From Pelagibacterium lentulum (GTDB taxonomy: Bacteria; Pseudomonadota; Alphaproteobacteria; Rhizobiales; Devosiaceae): a DNA stretch of 64,000 bases. The stretch is taken from assembly GCF_003992625.1 (NCBI RefSeq), contig NZ_RZMW01000009.1, positions 30,807 to 94,806 of the forward strand, in the 5' to 3' direction. Within the stretch, counting starts at the first letter, position 1; the number at the start of each line of letters is the position of its first letter. A program made the translations under genes and the position numbers. Positions 34,466 through 43,160 of this stretch are shown in pieces. The notes below the pieces were generated by a model. It did not search any database, had not been told where the DNA came from, and saw nothing but the letters and a program-made list of their open reading frames with translations.

Positions 34466-37114
34466 ATGGCAAATGCCATTTTCCGGTCGTCGTATATTCC
34501 GACGGCTATTGCCCTTGTGGTTACAATCGCCGCCGGTATTTTTGCTGACATTCAGAACCGCGCGGTTTACGAGCAGTCTCAGCGGACACATGTTCTGGAC
34601 AAGGTTTCTCTGATCCGCGCGCGCCTCGAAGGCAAAGTGACATCCAATATCCAGCTCGTGCATGGGCTTGTAAGCACAATCACCACCGAGCCGGGCATGA
34701 GCCAGGCACGTTATGAAAATCTTGCCTCCTATTTGTTCAGCCAGCCCAACGAATTGCTCAATGTCGCTGCGGCGCCGGACCTTGTGGTCAACTATGTCTA
34801 TCCACGGGAAGGCAACGAGGCAGCAATCGGGCTCGATTACAGCCTCAACGCGCAACAGCGGGAAGCAGCCCTGCAGGCCCGCGACACGGGCGCACTGGTA
34901 CTGGCCGGCCCGGTGCAACTGGTGCAGGGTGGGCGCGGCTTTATCGGCCGTTTTCCGGTCTTTGCGCGCAACGTAGCTGGCCAACCCTATTTCTGGGGCA
35001 TCGTTTCGGCGGTAATCGATGCCGACCGGCTTTATGCGGAGGCCGGACTGCTTGATCCCGACCTCGATATCGATATTGCCATTACCGGCCATGACGGGAC
35101 CGGAGCGTCAGGAAATACGTTTTTCGGCAATCCGGAAGTGCGTCGGCTCGATCCCGTCATCGCCGAAGTCGGGCTGCCAACCGGAAGCTGGATCGTTTCC
35201 GCAACGCCGAGGGGCGGATGGGGCGCTGCCCCGCCCAATACAGTGCAACTGTGGGCCATGATCGCAATTGCCTCAGCACTTGTTCTGCTGCCAATACTGA
35301 TGGCCGGTCGACTGAGCGAAGAACGCAGAAAGGCGATTGCCGAGCAGCGTCATCGCGAGGCTGAACTGGCCCGGCTGTCGCGGCGGCTTGAACTGGCACT
35401 GGCGACCTCGCAGGTCGGTGTGTGGGACATGAACATCTTCACCGGCGAGTTGTCGTGGGACGACCGCATGAACGAAATCTATGGGTTGCCGACCGATGGC
35501 GGCATGCGGGAATACCATCACTGGTCGAACCGGCTGCATCCGGACGACCTGGCCCGCGCGCAGCGCGATTATAACGAAGCCATTCGTGCCAATGGCCGCT
35601 ATGTTTCCAACTTCCGCGTGATTACTCCGCAGGGCGAAACGCGCCACATCCGGGCTATCGGCGCGGTTTCCAAGGACATGGAAGGCGAGGCGCATATCGT
35701 GGGCGTCAACTGGGACGTGACCACCGATGCCGAGCTTAACGAAGCGCTGGTGCGCGCCAAGACGCAGGCAGAAGCTAAAAATATCGAACTGGAAACGGCA
35801 AAGGCCCGAATCGAGCACAATGCCCTGCACGATTCCCTGACCGGGTTGCCTAACCGGCGCTATCTCGACGACATTCTGGAAATGCACGCCAAACGCGGCC
35901 AGCAGGGCGGAGGCAGCAATCTTGCGATCCTGCATATCGATCTGGACCGGTTCAAGCAGATCAACGATACGCTCGGCCATGCAGCAGGCGATGCCATGCT
36001 GATCCATGCCGCTGAAATCCTCAAGGCATCGGTGCGCCAATCGGATTTCGTGGCCCGGATCGGGGGCGACGAGTTCGTTGTATTGTGTCTTGGTGAAAAG
36101 AGTCGTGAGAGCCTGCGGGCGCTCGCCGAACGCATAATTGAGGCGATGCGCCAGCCGGTAATGTATAAAGGCCATGAATGCCGGATCGGTTCGAGTATCG
36201 GCATTGCATCGGGACAGGCAAAAGAGATCGACCCCAAGCAGGTGCTGGTCAATGCCGATATCGCACTTTATCGCGCCAAGGGGCGCGGGCGGAACCGGTG
36301 CGAATTTTTCTCCGACGAGTTGCAGGCCGAAATCATCACCACAAAGCGCGTTGCCGACGATATTCTTAATGGCATCGAAAACAGGGAGTTCGTGGCCTAC
36401 TACCAGCCGCAGTTCGATGCAAAAACGCTCGACATTATCGGAGTGGAAGCGCTGGTGCGCTGGAACCATCCCTTGCGCGGGCTTTTGACGCCAAACACGT
36501 TCCTTTCGATTGCCGAAGACCTCAACGTGGTCGCAACGCTTGACCGGATCATGCTGGAACAATCGCTAAGCCAACTCACCCGATGGCGCGACGAAGGGCT
36601 CGAAATCGGCCGTGCCTCGGTAAATGTTTCGGCACGGCGCCTTCATGACGAGCATCTTGTCGAGTCCCTGCGCAAACTCAGTATCGACCCTGGCACGATT
36701 TCGTTCGAGCTTGTGGAATCGATCTATCTCGATGAGAGCGAGAATATCGTAAACTGGAACATCGACCAGATCCGCGACATGGGCATCGATATCGAGATCG
36801 ACGATTTCGGCACCGGCCATACCTCGATCGTGAGCCTTTTGCAGTTGCGGCCAAGTCGCCTCAAGATCGATCGGCAGATCATCGAGCCGATCACAACCTC
36901 GCACGCGCAGCGCTCGCTGGTGCGCTCGATTATCGAAATCGGGCGCTCGCTCGGGATCGAAGCCGTGGCGGAGGGCGTGGAAACCCTCGATCAGGCCGTC
37001 CTGCTGCGTGATATGGGATGCCACAGCCTGCAGGGCTACGCCTTTGCCCGGCCAATGAGCGCGGAAGCGCTGACCGCTTTTGTCAAGGAAAACGCCTGGC
37101 GCAATGCGGGTTAG
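34466..37114 (+). CDS. CHASE-PAS-GGDEF-EAL protein (diguanylate cyclase/phosphodiesterase)
   Basis: Membrane c-di-GMP enzyme of about 882 residues. Order: TM1 (YIPTAIALVVTIAAGIFA), a periplasmic CHASE-like sensor (about 30-255), TM2 (LWAMIAIASALVLLPILMAG), a PAS domain (LALATSQVGVWDMN, RLHPDDLARAQRDY), GGDEF (RIGGDEFVV, near 532, intact), and EAL (GVEALVRWNHP near 659; DDFGTGHTS; AEGVET). Both catalytic motifs look intact, so it could make or degrade c-di-GMP. GTG 34406 extends it 20 residues, but ATG 34466 has AGGAAG upstream. Stands alone; the ligand of the sensor is unknown. Confidence 0.92.
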   Translation: MANAIFRSSYIPTAIALVVTIAAGIFADIQNRAVYEQSQRTHVLDKVSLIRARLEGKVTSNIQLVHGLVSTITTEPGMSQARYENLASYLFSQPNELLNVAAAPDLVVNYVYPREGNEAAIGLDYSLNAQQREAALQARDTGALVLAGPVQLVQGGRGFIGRFPVFARNVAGQPYFWGIVSAVIDADRLYAEAGLLDPDLDIDIAITGHDGTGASGNTFFGNPEVRRLDPVIAEVGLPTGSWIVSATPRGGWGAAPPNTVQLWAMIAIASALVLLPILMAGRLSEERRKAIAEQRHREAELARLSRRLELALATSQVGVWDMNIFTGELSWDDRMNEIYGLPTDGGMREYHHWSNRLHPDDLARAQRDYNEAIRANGRYVSNFRVITPQGETRHIRAIGAVSKDMEGEAHIVGVNWDVTTDAELNEALVRAKTQAEAKNIELETAKARIEHNALHDSLTGLPNRRYLDDILEMHAKRGQQGGGSNLAILHIDLDRFKQINDTLGHAAGDAMLIHAAEILKASVRQSDFVARIGGDEFVVLCLGEKSRESLRALAERIIEAMRQPVMYKGHECRIGSSIGIASGQAKEIDPKQVLVNADIALYRAKGRGRNRCEFFSDELQAEIITTKRVADDILNGIENREFVAYYQPQFDAKTLDIIGVEALVRWNHPLRGLLTPNTFLSIAEDLNVVATLDRIMLEQSLSQLTRWRDEGLEIGRASVNVSARRLHDEHLVESLRKLSIDPGTISFELVESIYLDESENIVNWNIDQIRDMGIDIEIDDFGTGHTSIVSLLQLRPSRLKIDRQIIEPITTSHAQRSLVRSIIEIGRSLGIEAVAEGVETLDQAVLLRDMGCHSLQGYAFARPMSAEALTAFVKENAWRNAG

Positions 37115-37231
37115 TTTGTTGGCGCCGATCGACGACGCTCAGCCTGAACTGTTACAGCAGCACATCTCAAAAGCTGTGGCCGGTGCCCGACTCATGGTAA
37201 TCAGCGCCCGAACATCAGAAGGAGCAAAAAC

Positions 37232-37465
37232 TTGAGCGAACCGACCATGGCCGAGGCAATTGAGGAGATTTATACGTCGCTCAAAGAGGACAATGCAGAC
37301 ATCGATCAGCGCATTGTTGCTCTCAAAAACGCAATGGCTCGCGAAGGTGCGCGCGAAGCCGTTTTCGATCCTTCCAAGCTGGCGCAAAACAACCGTGCTG
37401 GACGCAAGACGATGCAGGCCTATTTCCGGCAGCGTGGCGTGAACGTGAAATTTTCCGCATCATAG
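37232..37465 (+). CDS. Small conserved-looking protein of unknown function
   Basis: 77 residues, starting at TTG 37232 with AAGGAG 7 nt upstream; the ATG five codons later has no such site. Acidic helical N-half (MAEAIEEIYTSLKEDNADID) and a basic C-half (NNRAGRKTMQAYFRQRGVNVKF). No membrane segment, Cys or recognised domain. Standalone, 117 nt after the GGDEF-EAL gene. Probably real because of the ribosome site and codon use. Confidence 0.6.
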   Translation: MSEPTMAEAIEEIYTSLKEDNADIDQRIVALKNAMAREGAREAVFDPSKLAQNNRAGRKTMQAYFRQRGVNVKFSAS

Positions 37466-37704
37466 GCTCAAGCGCGGTGAACCTTTGGTGGGTTTCAACC
37501 CATTGCAATCGTTCAAGGGTACCTAACCCGGATCGCACGGTAGAAACTTGACGCACCTGGTGCGCAGTGGCAACGTGCCGTCGCCGAAAGCCGGAGACAT
37601 GGCTGGAAGGATGGAGGTGGAGGCTGTGCAGCGGTGGTCGCTGAACAGTTCGTCTTGCGCGCGTGGCGGCGCGTTTGGCTGACAGCCCAGCCTTGAGTTA
37701 TCAA

Positions 37705-38394
37705 ATGAAAAATCTGGCTTTCAAGCCGACGATTATTGATCGTCTGACCGTACATCATTTTCGGTCCTCACTGCCACGTCAGGGTAGATCGGCATTTGAC
37801 CGGGAATTTGCACTTATCCTGCACAACGAACGCCCTTTCCTGACCGATAAACTCACTCAGTCTCATATCATCTTTGTTGCCGCATTCCTGTCCGCCTATC
37901 GTACGCTGCGCTCTATGGGCCTCGGTAACGACGCAAGTAAAGAGAAACTGACGCCTGCGCTTTTCAGACTTGGACGCCGCACTGCAGCCTTCTTCACCTG
38001 GGCGGGTATTGCGATGTCGCGAAATCCGATGCAGGCGCTCCGTCGGTTCAGCGAGACAAAAGCGCAAAACGCATATGGGCCCAGCTTTGCTGTCGAAACG
38101 GCGGCTATCCCCGGCGGCTTCGTTTCAGAGGTAAAGCGCTGCGGATACAGGACATTTCTTGCGCGCCATGACGCGGTGGACCTCAATTCCCTGCTCTGCG
38201 AATGGGATCGAGTGTGGATCGATGCATTGCCCAAAAGCATTGACTTCCGGCGCCCGACGACTCTCGCAACTGGTTGCGCCTCTTGCCGGTTTGAGTTCCG
38301 GTATGCAGAGCGTAGTCTGTCTGGGAAAGGACCCCGTCCCATCAGCGATACAGCAACGAGGGAAAAGCCCGACCGTCGCATAGCTGACGATTAG
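37705..38394 (+). CDS. L-2-amino-thiazoline-4-carboxylic acid hydrolase family protein
   Basis: About 229 residues. The C-terminal half shows the pattern I associate with the ATC hydrolase family (PF14196): EVKRCGYRTFLARH, LLCEWDRVWIDAL, RPTTLATGCASCRFEFRY, with conserved Cys. Members act on cyclic thiazoline or related amides, but most are uncharacterised. The start is uncertain: GTG 37663 or ATG 37705, neither with a good ribosome site. The gene stands alone, and its G+C looks lower than its neighbours, which could mean recent acquisition. Preceding 37466-37704 shows no gene. Confidence 0.65.
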   Translation: MKNLAFKPTIIDRLTVHHFRSSLPRQGRSAFDREFALILHNERPFLTDKLTQSHIIFVAAFLSAYRTLRSMGLGNDASKEKLTPALFRLGRRTAAFFTWAGIAMSRNPMQALRRFSETKAQNAYGPSFAVETAAIPGGFVSEVKRCGYRTFLARHDAVDLNSLLCEWDRVWIDALPKSIDFRRPTTLATGCASCRFEFRYAERSLSGKGPRPISDTATREKPDRRIADD

Positions 38395-38496
38395 GGGGGA
38401 TTGGCTGGCCGGATTGATGAACTAGACCTGCCTCTGCACAAATCTTATAGCCGAGATTGCGACGTTGCAGTGACGGCTTCACCCTGATCGCGCTTG

Positions 38497-39120
38497 CTAT
38501 GCCGGGGTGGGGCCGTCACCATCATCGGTTTTGACCGCCCCTTCGGCCATGCGCTGGCGGCGACGTTCGAGCCTTGCGCGGCGGGCCAACTGGAAGCTGG
38601 AGACCAGGGCCCTGACGATAAAATAGAAAAACACCCATGTGAAAATGGCCAGCGGTATCGCGCCGATCATCATGGTCTGGAACAAGGGCAGAATGCTCGA
38701 GAAATCGAGTGAGAAAAGACCGCCGGAAAGCTGCCGGGTGCTTTGTGCATCCATAATGGCCGCCGGATCGGCGGGATTGAGCCAGGCCATAATGGCGCTA
38801 CCGAACTGGTAGGACAACGAGAAGAACAACGGAAAGGTGATCGGGTTGCCCCATGCGGTGCCGATGGCGGCGGCAAGCATGTTACCGCGCGTTATGAAGG
38901 CCAGCACAAAGCCGAGAAAGAAATGCACGCCCATGAGCGGGAAGACCGATACGGCAGCCCCCGAGGCAACACCGGACGCAATTGCATGAGGAGATGCGGT
39001 GAGGCGGAGAACTTTTTTGCGCAGATATGTCAGATACCGCCGCAGCCCCATGCGAGGCCATACGAAATTCTGCAGGCGCTCGTGCCAGCTTTTTACCGGC
39101 TTGCCCTTACCTACACTCAT
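38497..39120 (-). CDS. DUF2062 domain-containing membrane protein
   Basis: About 207 residues from ATG 39120 (39162 is an in-frame alternative without a ribosome site). The DUF2062 core is SPHAIASGVASGAAVSVFPLMGVHFFLGFVLAFITRGN in pieces, with AIGTAWGNPITFPLFF. Two or three further hydrophobic stretches are near the C-terminus (MIGAIPLAIFTWVFFYFIV), then a basic tail. The function of the family is unknown. Divergent from pit. Confidence 0.87.
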   Translation of the reverse strand: MSVGKGKPVKSWHERLQNFVWPRMGLRRYLTYLRKKVLRLTASPHAIASGVASGAAVSVFPLMGVHFFLGFVLAFITRGNMLAAAIGTAWGNPITFPLFFSLSYQFGSAIMAWLNPADPAAIMDAQSTRQLSGGLFSLDFSSILPLFQTMMIGAIPLAIFTWVFFYFIVRALVSSFQLARRARLERRRQRMAEGAVKTDDGDGPTPA

Positions 39121-39433
39121 ATGCCCTATACGTACTCCTGCGCTTTTCACGCTGCCTCTCATCTATTTAAACGCTCTGATCGTAATCCTACCACCGAAAT
39201 AAGCCCATGTGCGGCGAAATCACTCTGGCGTTACCATATTCCACCCGGATCATTTAATAGTTGGCAAATTTGCAACGCTTGAACGGTGATTGGGGCATTG
39301 GCATCGCTCTTGCCAAGCGAATATGACAATATTGTCATAATACATTGGCAAAGCCGCGCCCTTTCGATAAAGGCTGGCGACAAAATTCCTGCCTATAGCT
39401 TGCGCCCTCAAAACAAAGATCGCTCTCGACGGA
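39121..39433. other. Divergent region DUF2062 / pit
   Basis: 313 nt without a gene. It contains a perfect 10-bp palindrome GCAAATTTGC at 39264-39273 and the perfect 18-bp palindrome listed separately. No 11-nt-spaced Pho box repeat was found here. Confidence 0.5.
39322..39339. promoter_or_regulatory. Perfect 18-bp palindrome upstream of pit
   Basis: TATGACAATATTGTCATA is a perfect inverted repeat with no spacer, 94 nt before the pit ATG. Its arms contain the TGTCAT half-site motif in opposed orientation, unlike the direct repeats of a Pho box. Likely operator of a dimeric regulator not identified here. Confidence 0.6.
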
Positions 39434-40939
39434 ATGGCCAAAAGTGCAATCGACAAGGACCTGAAAAGGGTCAATCAGCTTCAGCATGCCACACACGATG
39501 CGTCCCGTGCGATGGCTGCGCCGGGATTGGCGCTCGTCTTTCTTTTGGCAGCGCTGCTTTTTGCAACCTTTGTGGTAACAAGCGGACCTCTGAGCTACCT
39601 CGTCATCATCGCAACGGTGATCGCCGCCTATATGGCGCTCAATATTGGTGCCAACGACGTGGCAAACAATATGGGGCCTGCCGTGGGTGCGCGTGCGCTG
39701 ACCATGGTGGGCGCGCTTGCCATTGCCGCGATCTGCGAGGCGGCCGGGGCGCTGCTGGCCGGTGGCGACGTGGTGAATACCATTTCGCGCGACATCATCG
39801 CGTCCGACGTGCAGCTAAGCACCACGGCCTTCATCATGATCATGATGGCGGCGCTTTTGTCGTCCGCGCTGTGGATCAATCTGGCAACCGTGATCGGGGC
39901 GCCGGTTTCCACGACCCATTCCGTGGTCGGCGGGGTTGTCGGTGCCGGAATTGCAGCGGCCGGTTTCAGTGCGATCATCTGGCCGACAATGGCCCGGATC
40001 GCTGCAAGCTGGGTGATCTCCCCGCTTCTTGGTGGGCTGATGGCGGCAGGCCTGCTCGCCATCGTCAATTTCACGATCCTGCGGCAGCGCGACAAGGTGG
40101 ATTCGGCCCGGATCTGGGTACCGGTTCTGGTGGCACTGATGTGCGGCGTTTTTGCCATGTACATGTCCATGAAGGGGTTGAGCAGGGTCTGGCGTCCCGA
40201 GCCGCATATGGTCCTGATGGTGGGCCTGATCTTTGCCGGGTTGGGCTGGTTGGCATCGGTGCCCTGGGTCAAAAAGCGCACCATGGGCATGGACAATTCC
40301 AACAAGCATGTGGGTACGCTGTTCCGCCTGCCGCTGATTTTTTCGACCGCGCTTTTGAGCTTCGCCCATGGCGCCAACGACGTCGCTAACGCCGTTGGCC
40401 CTTTGGCCGCGATTGTGGCGGCGGTGGAGGCTGGGGCAACAGGGCAAGGTGCGGTTGCGCTGCCGATCTGGGTGCTGGCGATCGGCGGGCTGGGCATTGC
40501 CGTTGGGCTGGCGCTGTTCGGCCCACGCGTGATCCGCATCGTTGGTGAAAAGATTACCAAGCTCAATGAAATCCGGGGCTATTGCGTGGCGCTTTCTGCG
40601 GCGACAACAGTGTTGATTGCCTCAGCGCTGGGGTTGCCCGTTTCGTCGACCCATATCGCAGTTGGTGCGATTTTCGGTGTCGGATTCCTGCGTGAAGGGC
40701 TGTCGAACAAGGGCCTCAAGAACAAGGCTGTAAGTCCTGAGGGCATCTTTTTGAAGACCGACCACCTCAACCAGACGCCGGAAGAAGCGATTACCAATTA
40801 TCAGAAGCGGCAAAAGCGTTATCTGGTGCGCCGTCAGCACGCATTTTCAATTGGCGCGGCCTGGGTAATCACCGTGCCGGCCGCAGGGGCGCTGTCGGCC
40901 TGCATCTATTTCGCGATGACACTGCTGTTCGGGGTCTGA
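39434..40939 (+). CDS. pit: PiT-family inorganic phosphate transporter
   Basis: Low-affinity phosphate:cation symporter. 501 residues, about 11 hydrophobic segments. Both PiT signatures are present: NIGANDVANNMGPAVGAR (about residue 75) and FAHGANDVANAVGPLAAIV (about 315), plus GAPVSTTHSVVGGVVGAG and GLPVSSTHIAVGAIFGVG. The cytosolic N-terminus carries an extra 40 residues. No DUF47/PhoU-like partner gene is adjacent. With no pst genes in this window it may be important for phosphate entry here. The 3' end overlaps the convergent Nudix gene by 34 nt. Confidence 0.94.
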   Translation: MAKSAIDKDLKRVNQLQHATHDASRAMAAPGLALVFLLAALLFATFVVTSGPLSYLVIIATVIAAYMALNIGANDVANNMGPAVGARALTMVGALAIAAICEAAGALLAGGDVVNTISRDIIASDVQLSTTAFIMIMMAALLSSALWINLATVIGAPVSTTHSVVGGVVGAGIAAAGFSAIIWPTMARIAASWVISPLLGGLMAAGLLAIVNFTILRQRDKVDSARIWVPVLVALMCGVFAMYMSMKGLSRVWRPEPHMVLMVGLIFAGLGWLASVPWVKKRTMGMDNSNKHVGTLFRLPLIFSTALLSFAHGANDVANAVGPLAAIVAAVEAGATGQGAVALPIWVLAIGGLGIAVGLALFGPRVIRIVGEKITKLNEIRGYCVALSAATTVLIASALGLPVSSTHIAVGAIFGVGFLREGLSNKGLKNKAVSPEGIFLKTDHLNQTPEEAITNYQKRQKRYLVRRQHAFSIGAAWVITVPAAGALSACIYFAMTLLFGV

Positions 40940-41406
40940 CGCTTCCTGGCCTCGCGTTGAGCCAAAGCGATGGCAACATCGGCCAGTCCGTCATGGGTGA
41001 TGAGCCGTTTTGCCTCCGGCACCACCGCCCAGTGGCGGTAACGCTGACGCTTTTCCTTCCAGTCCTGCAACTGATTGGTTACGCGCAGCGGGAAAATCTG
41101 CACTTCGATTGGCGCCGGGCGCTCTTCGGTGACAGGCAGATAATAAGACCCGATGGGCGATTGCTCAATCTCGCCTTCGACGCCCGCTTCCTCATAGGCC
41201 TCGAGTGCGGCGCTATCCCAGGCTGTCATGCCTTCGACTTGCCGTCCCTTGGGGAAAATCCATTTGCCACGCCCGCGTGATGTGACCAGAAGCACGACGC
41301 AGTGCCCATCTACGACAGTATAGGGGAGCGCGCCGAATTGCGGGCCGGGCAATTCGACTTCGGCGGGCTGAAACCCGCGGAACATTGCAAACAGTCTTTC
41401 GAGCAT
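40906..41406 (-). CDS. Nudix hydrolase (diphosphoinositol-polyphosphate phosphohydrolase-like)
   Basis: 166 residues from ATG 41406. The Nudix box region reads KGRQVEGMTAWDSAALEAYEEAGVEG: the catalytic EExG is intact, but the usual first Glu is Met and the Arg of the REUxEE core is Leu. Preceding WIFPKG is typical of the alphaproteobacterial DIPP-like group. Longer frames to 41565 are Phe/Arg-rich and unlikely. It is convergent with pit and overlaps its last 34 nt. Substrate not predictable. Confidence 0.83.
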   Translation of the reverse strand: MLERLFAMFRGFQPAEVELPGPQFGALPYTVVDGHCVVLLVTSRGRGKWIFPKGRQVEGMTAWDSAALEAYEEAGVEGEIEQSPIGSYYLPVTEERPAPIEVQIFPLRVTNQLQDWKEKRQRYRHWAVVPEAKRLITHDGLADVAIALAQREARKRQTPNSSVIAK

Positions 41407-41604
41407 CGCGATCTGACTCGGGCTCCTGCCAAAAGGGTGTCGATTGCCTGAAAATACGCTGATTTGGCGCATCCGGGCAATGGGACGTAAAGGTTTGGTG
41501 AAAAAGCGGTTCACCCCATAGCAGCAATGGGATCGGATGAATATGGTTGGGAATACACACGCCAAAAAGAATCACCCAAGAGCTGCAAGGAGCGTTTCAC
41601 AGCA

Positions 41605-43119
41605 ATGACTGTCGAGATCGACATGGGCGCAACCAAAACGGGCACATCGGCCCGGCTCGATCTGGAGGAATTGCTGGCGACTCGGCTTTTGGTGCAGGGC
41701 AATTCCGGCTCGGGCAAATCGCACCTGTTGCGGCGCCTGCTCGAACAAAGCGCACCATGGGTGCAGCAATGCGTGATCGACCCCGAAGGCGATTTCGTCA
41801 CCCTAGCCGACAAATTCGGCCATGTGGTTGTGGAAGCGAACCGTTCCGAGCACGAGTTGACCCGCATCGCCGGGCGTATCCGGCAACACCGGGTTTCGGT
41901 GGTGCTGTCGCTCGAAGGGCTGGATGCTGAAGCGCAGATGCGCGCGGCGGCGGCGTTTCTCGGCGGGCTATTCGATGCGGATCGCGATTTCTGGTATCCG
42001 ATCCTCGTGGTGGTCGATGAGGCGCAGCTTTTCGCGCCCGCTGCCGGGGGCGAGGTTTCGGACGAAGCGCGTAAGCTCTCGCTGGGTGCGATGACCAACC
42101 TTATGTGCCGGGGCCGCAAGCGCGGACTGGCCGGGGTGATCGCTACGCAGCGCCTTGCCAAGCTGGCGAAAAACGTTGCGGCGGAAGCGTCGAACTTTCT
42201 GATGGGCCGAACCTTTCTCGATATCGACATGGCGCGGGCGGGCGATCTGTTGGGCATGGACCGGCGCTCGACCGAAATGTTCCGCGATCTGGAACGCGGG
42301 CATTTCGTAGCACTGGGTCCGGCGCTGGCACGGCGTCCGCTGCCCATTACTATCGGGCCCGTTGAAACTGCCGCACGCTCGACAAGCCCCAAACTGATGC
42401 CGCTGCCCGAAACGGCAGGCGAGGACGCCGCAGATCTGATCTTTACGCCAAGCGCCGATGAAGACATCCGCCCAATGCCGCGCCGGGCGAGCCAGCCCGC
42501 GCCGCGCCCCACCGCCGACATTCTGGCGCAATTGAGCGCGCCGCAACCGCAGGCCGAAGCTGAGCCGCAGGGGCTTTTTCCTGAGATCGACATGGCTGAG
42601 CGCGATGCGCTGATATCCGATGTGTTGAGCGAGATACTGGAAGACCCCGATGCCAGCTATCGCTCGGTTGCCGTGCTTTATCAGGATTTTCTGGTGCGCT
42701 GTCGTATCCGCCGGGTGCCGGGCACCCCGCCCGATCTTGCCGATTTCAAACGCCGGTTTGCGGTTGCCCGCGCCGGGGTCGATACGCAGACAGCAGAAGG
42801 CAGTGCGTGGAAAACGGCGCTCGAGTTGGCACAATCGCTGGCCGAAGACGTGCAAGGGGTGTTTCTGGTTCTGGCGCGTGCGGCGGTCGAAAAACTCCCC
42901 TGTCCTTCCGATGCAACGCTGGCGCGGGCCTATGGCTCCCATTCAGCCGGGCGGGCGCGGCGATTGCTCACCTATTTCGAGGAGCGCGACCTTATCGTGC
43001 TCCGGGCCGATTTTTCGGGCCAGCGGATCGTCGCTTTCCCTGATCTGGGTTGCGAGACGGCGCCGGGCGATGCCAATGGACCGGCGGAAAACCCCACCGA
43101 TCGCGCGGCTGCGGAATAA
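41605..43119 (+). CDS. HerA-like ATP-binding protein (DUF87)
   Basis: 504-residue ATPase of the HerA/FtsK superfamily. Walker A LVQGNSGSGKSHL (about residue 35), CVIDPEGDF, Walker B ILVVVDEAQLFAP, arginine/sensor region LMCRGRKRGLAGVIATQR. After residue 260 there is a Pro/Ala-rich linker and a C-terminal helical domain with DFLVRCRIRRVPGTPPDLADFKRRF. The NurA nuclease partner of archaeal HerA is not adjacent. ATG 41605 has AGGAG 12 nt upstream. Role unknown; common in Hyphomicrobiales. Confidence 0.84.
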   Translation: MTVEIDMGATKTGTSARLDLEELLATRLLVQGNSGSGKSHLLRRLLEQSAPWVQQCVIDPEGDFVTLADKFGHVVVEANRSEHELTRIAGRIRQHRVSVVLSLEGLDAEAQMRAAAAFLGGLFDADRDFWYPILVVVDEAQLFAPAAGGEVSDEARKLSLGAMTNLMCRGRKRGLAGVIATQRLAKLAKNVAAEASNFLMGRTFLDIDMARAGDLLGMDRRSTEMFRDLERGHFVALGPALARRPLPITIGPVETAARSTSPKLMPLPETAGEDAADLIFTPSADEDIRPMPRRASQPAPRPTADILAQLSAPQPQAEAEPQGLFPEIDMAERDALISDVLSEILEDPDASYRSVAVLYQDFLVRCRIRRVPGTPPDLADFKRRFAVARAGVDTQTAEGSAWKTALELAQSLAEDVQGVFLVLARAAVEKLPCPSDATLARAYGSHSAGRARRLLTYFEERDLIVLRADFSGQRIVAFPDLGCETAPGDANGPAENPTDRAAAE

Positions 43120-43160
43120 GGCGGCTTGCCTAATCGGCTCCGATTGGCGAGATAGGCGCC

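Noticed and set aside
35273..36562. A 429-codon antisense frame inside the GGDEF-EAL gene
   Set aside because: No domain or ribosome site; the plus-strand frame holds intact GGDEF and EAL motifs.
39322..39339. Pho box upstream of pit
   Set aside because: The TGTCAT arms are inverted with no 11-nt direct repeat in either orientation, so it is reported only as a palindrome.
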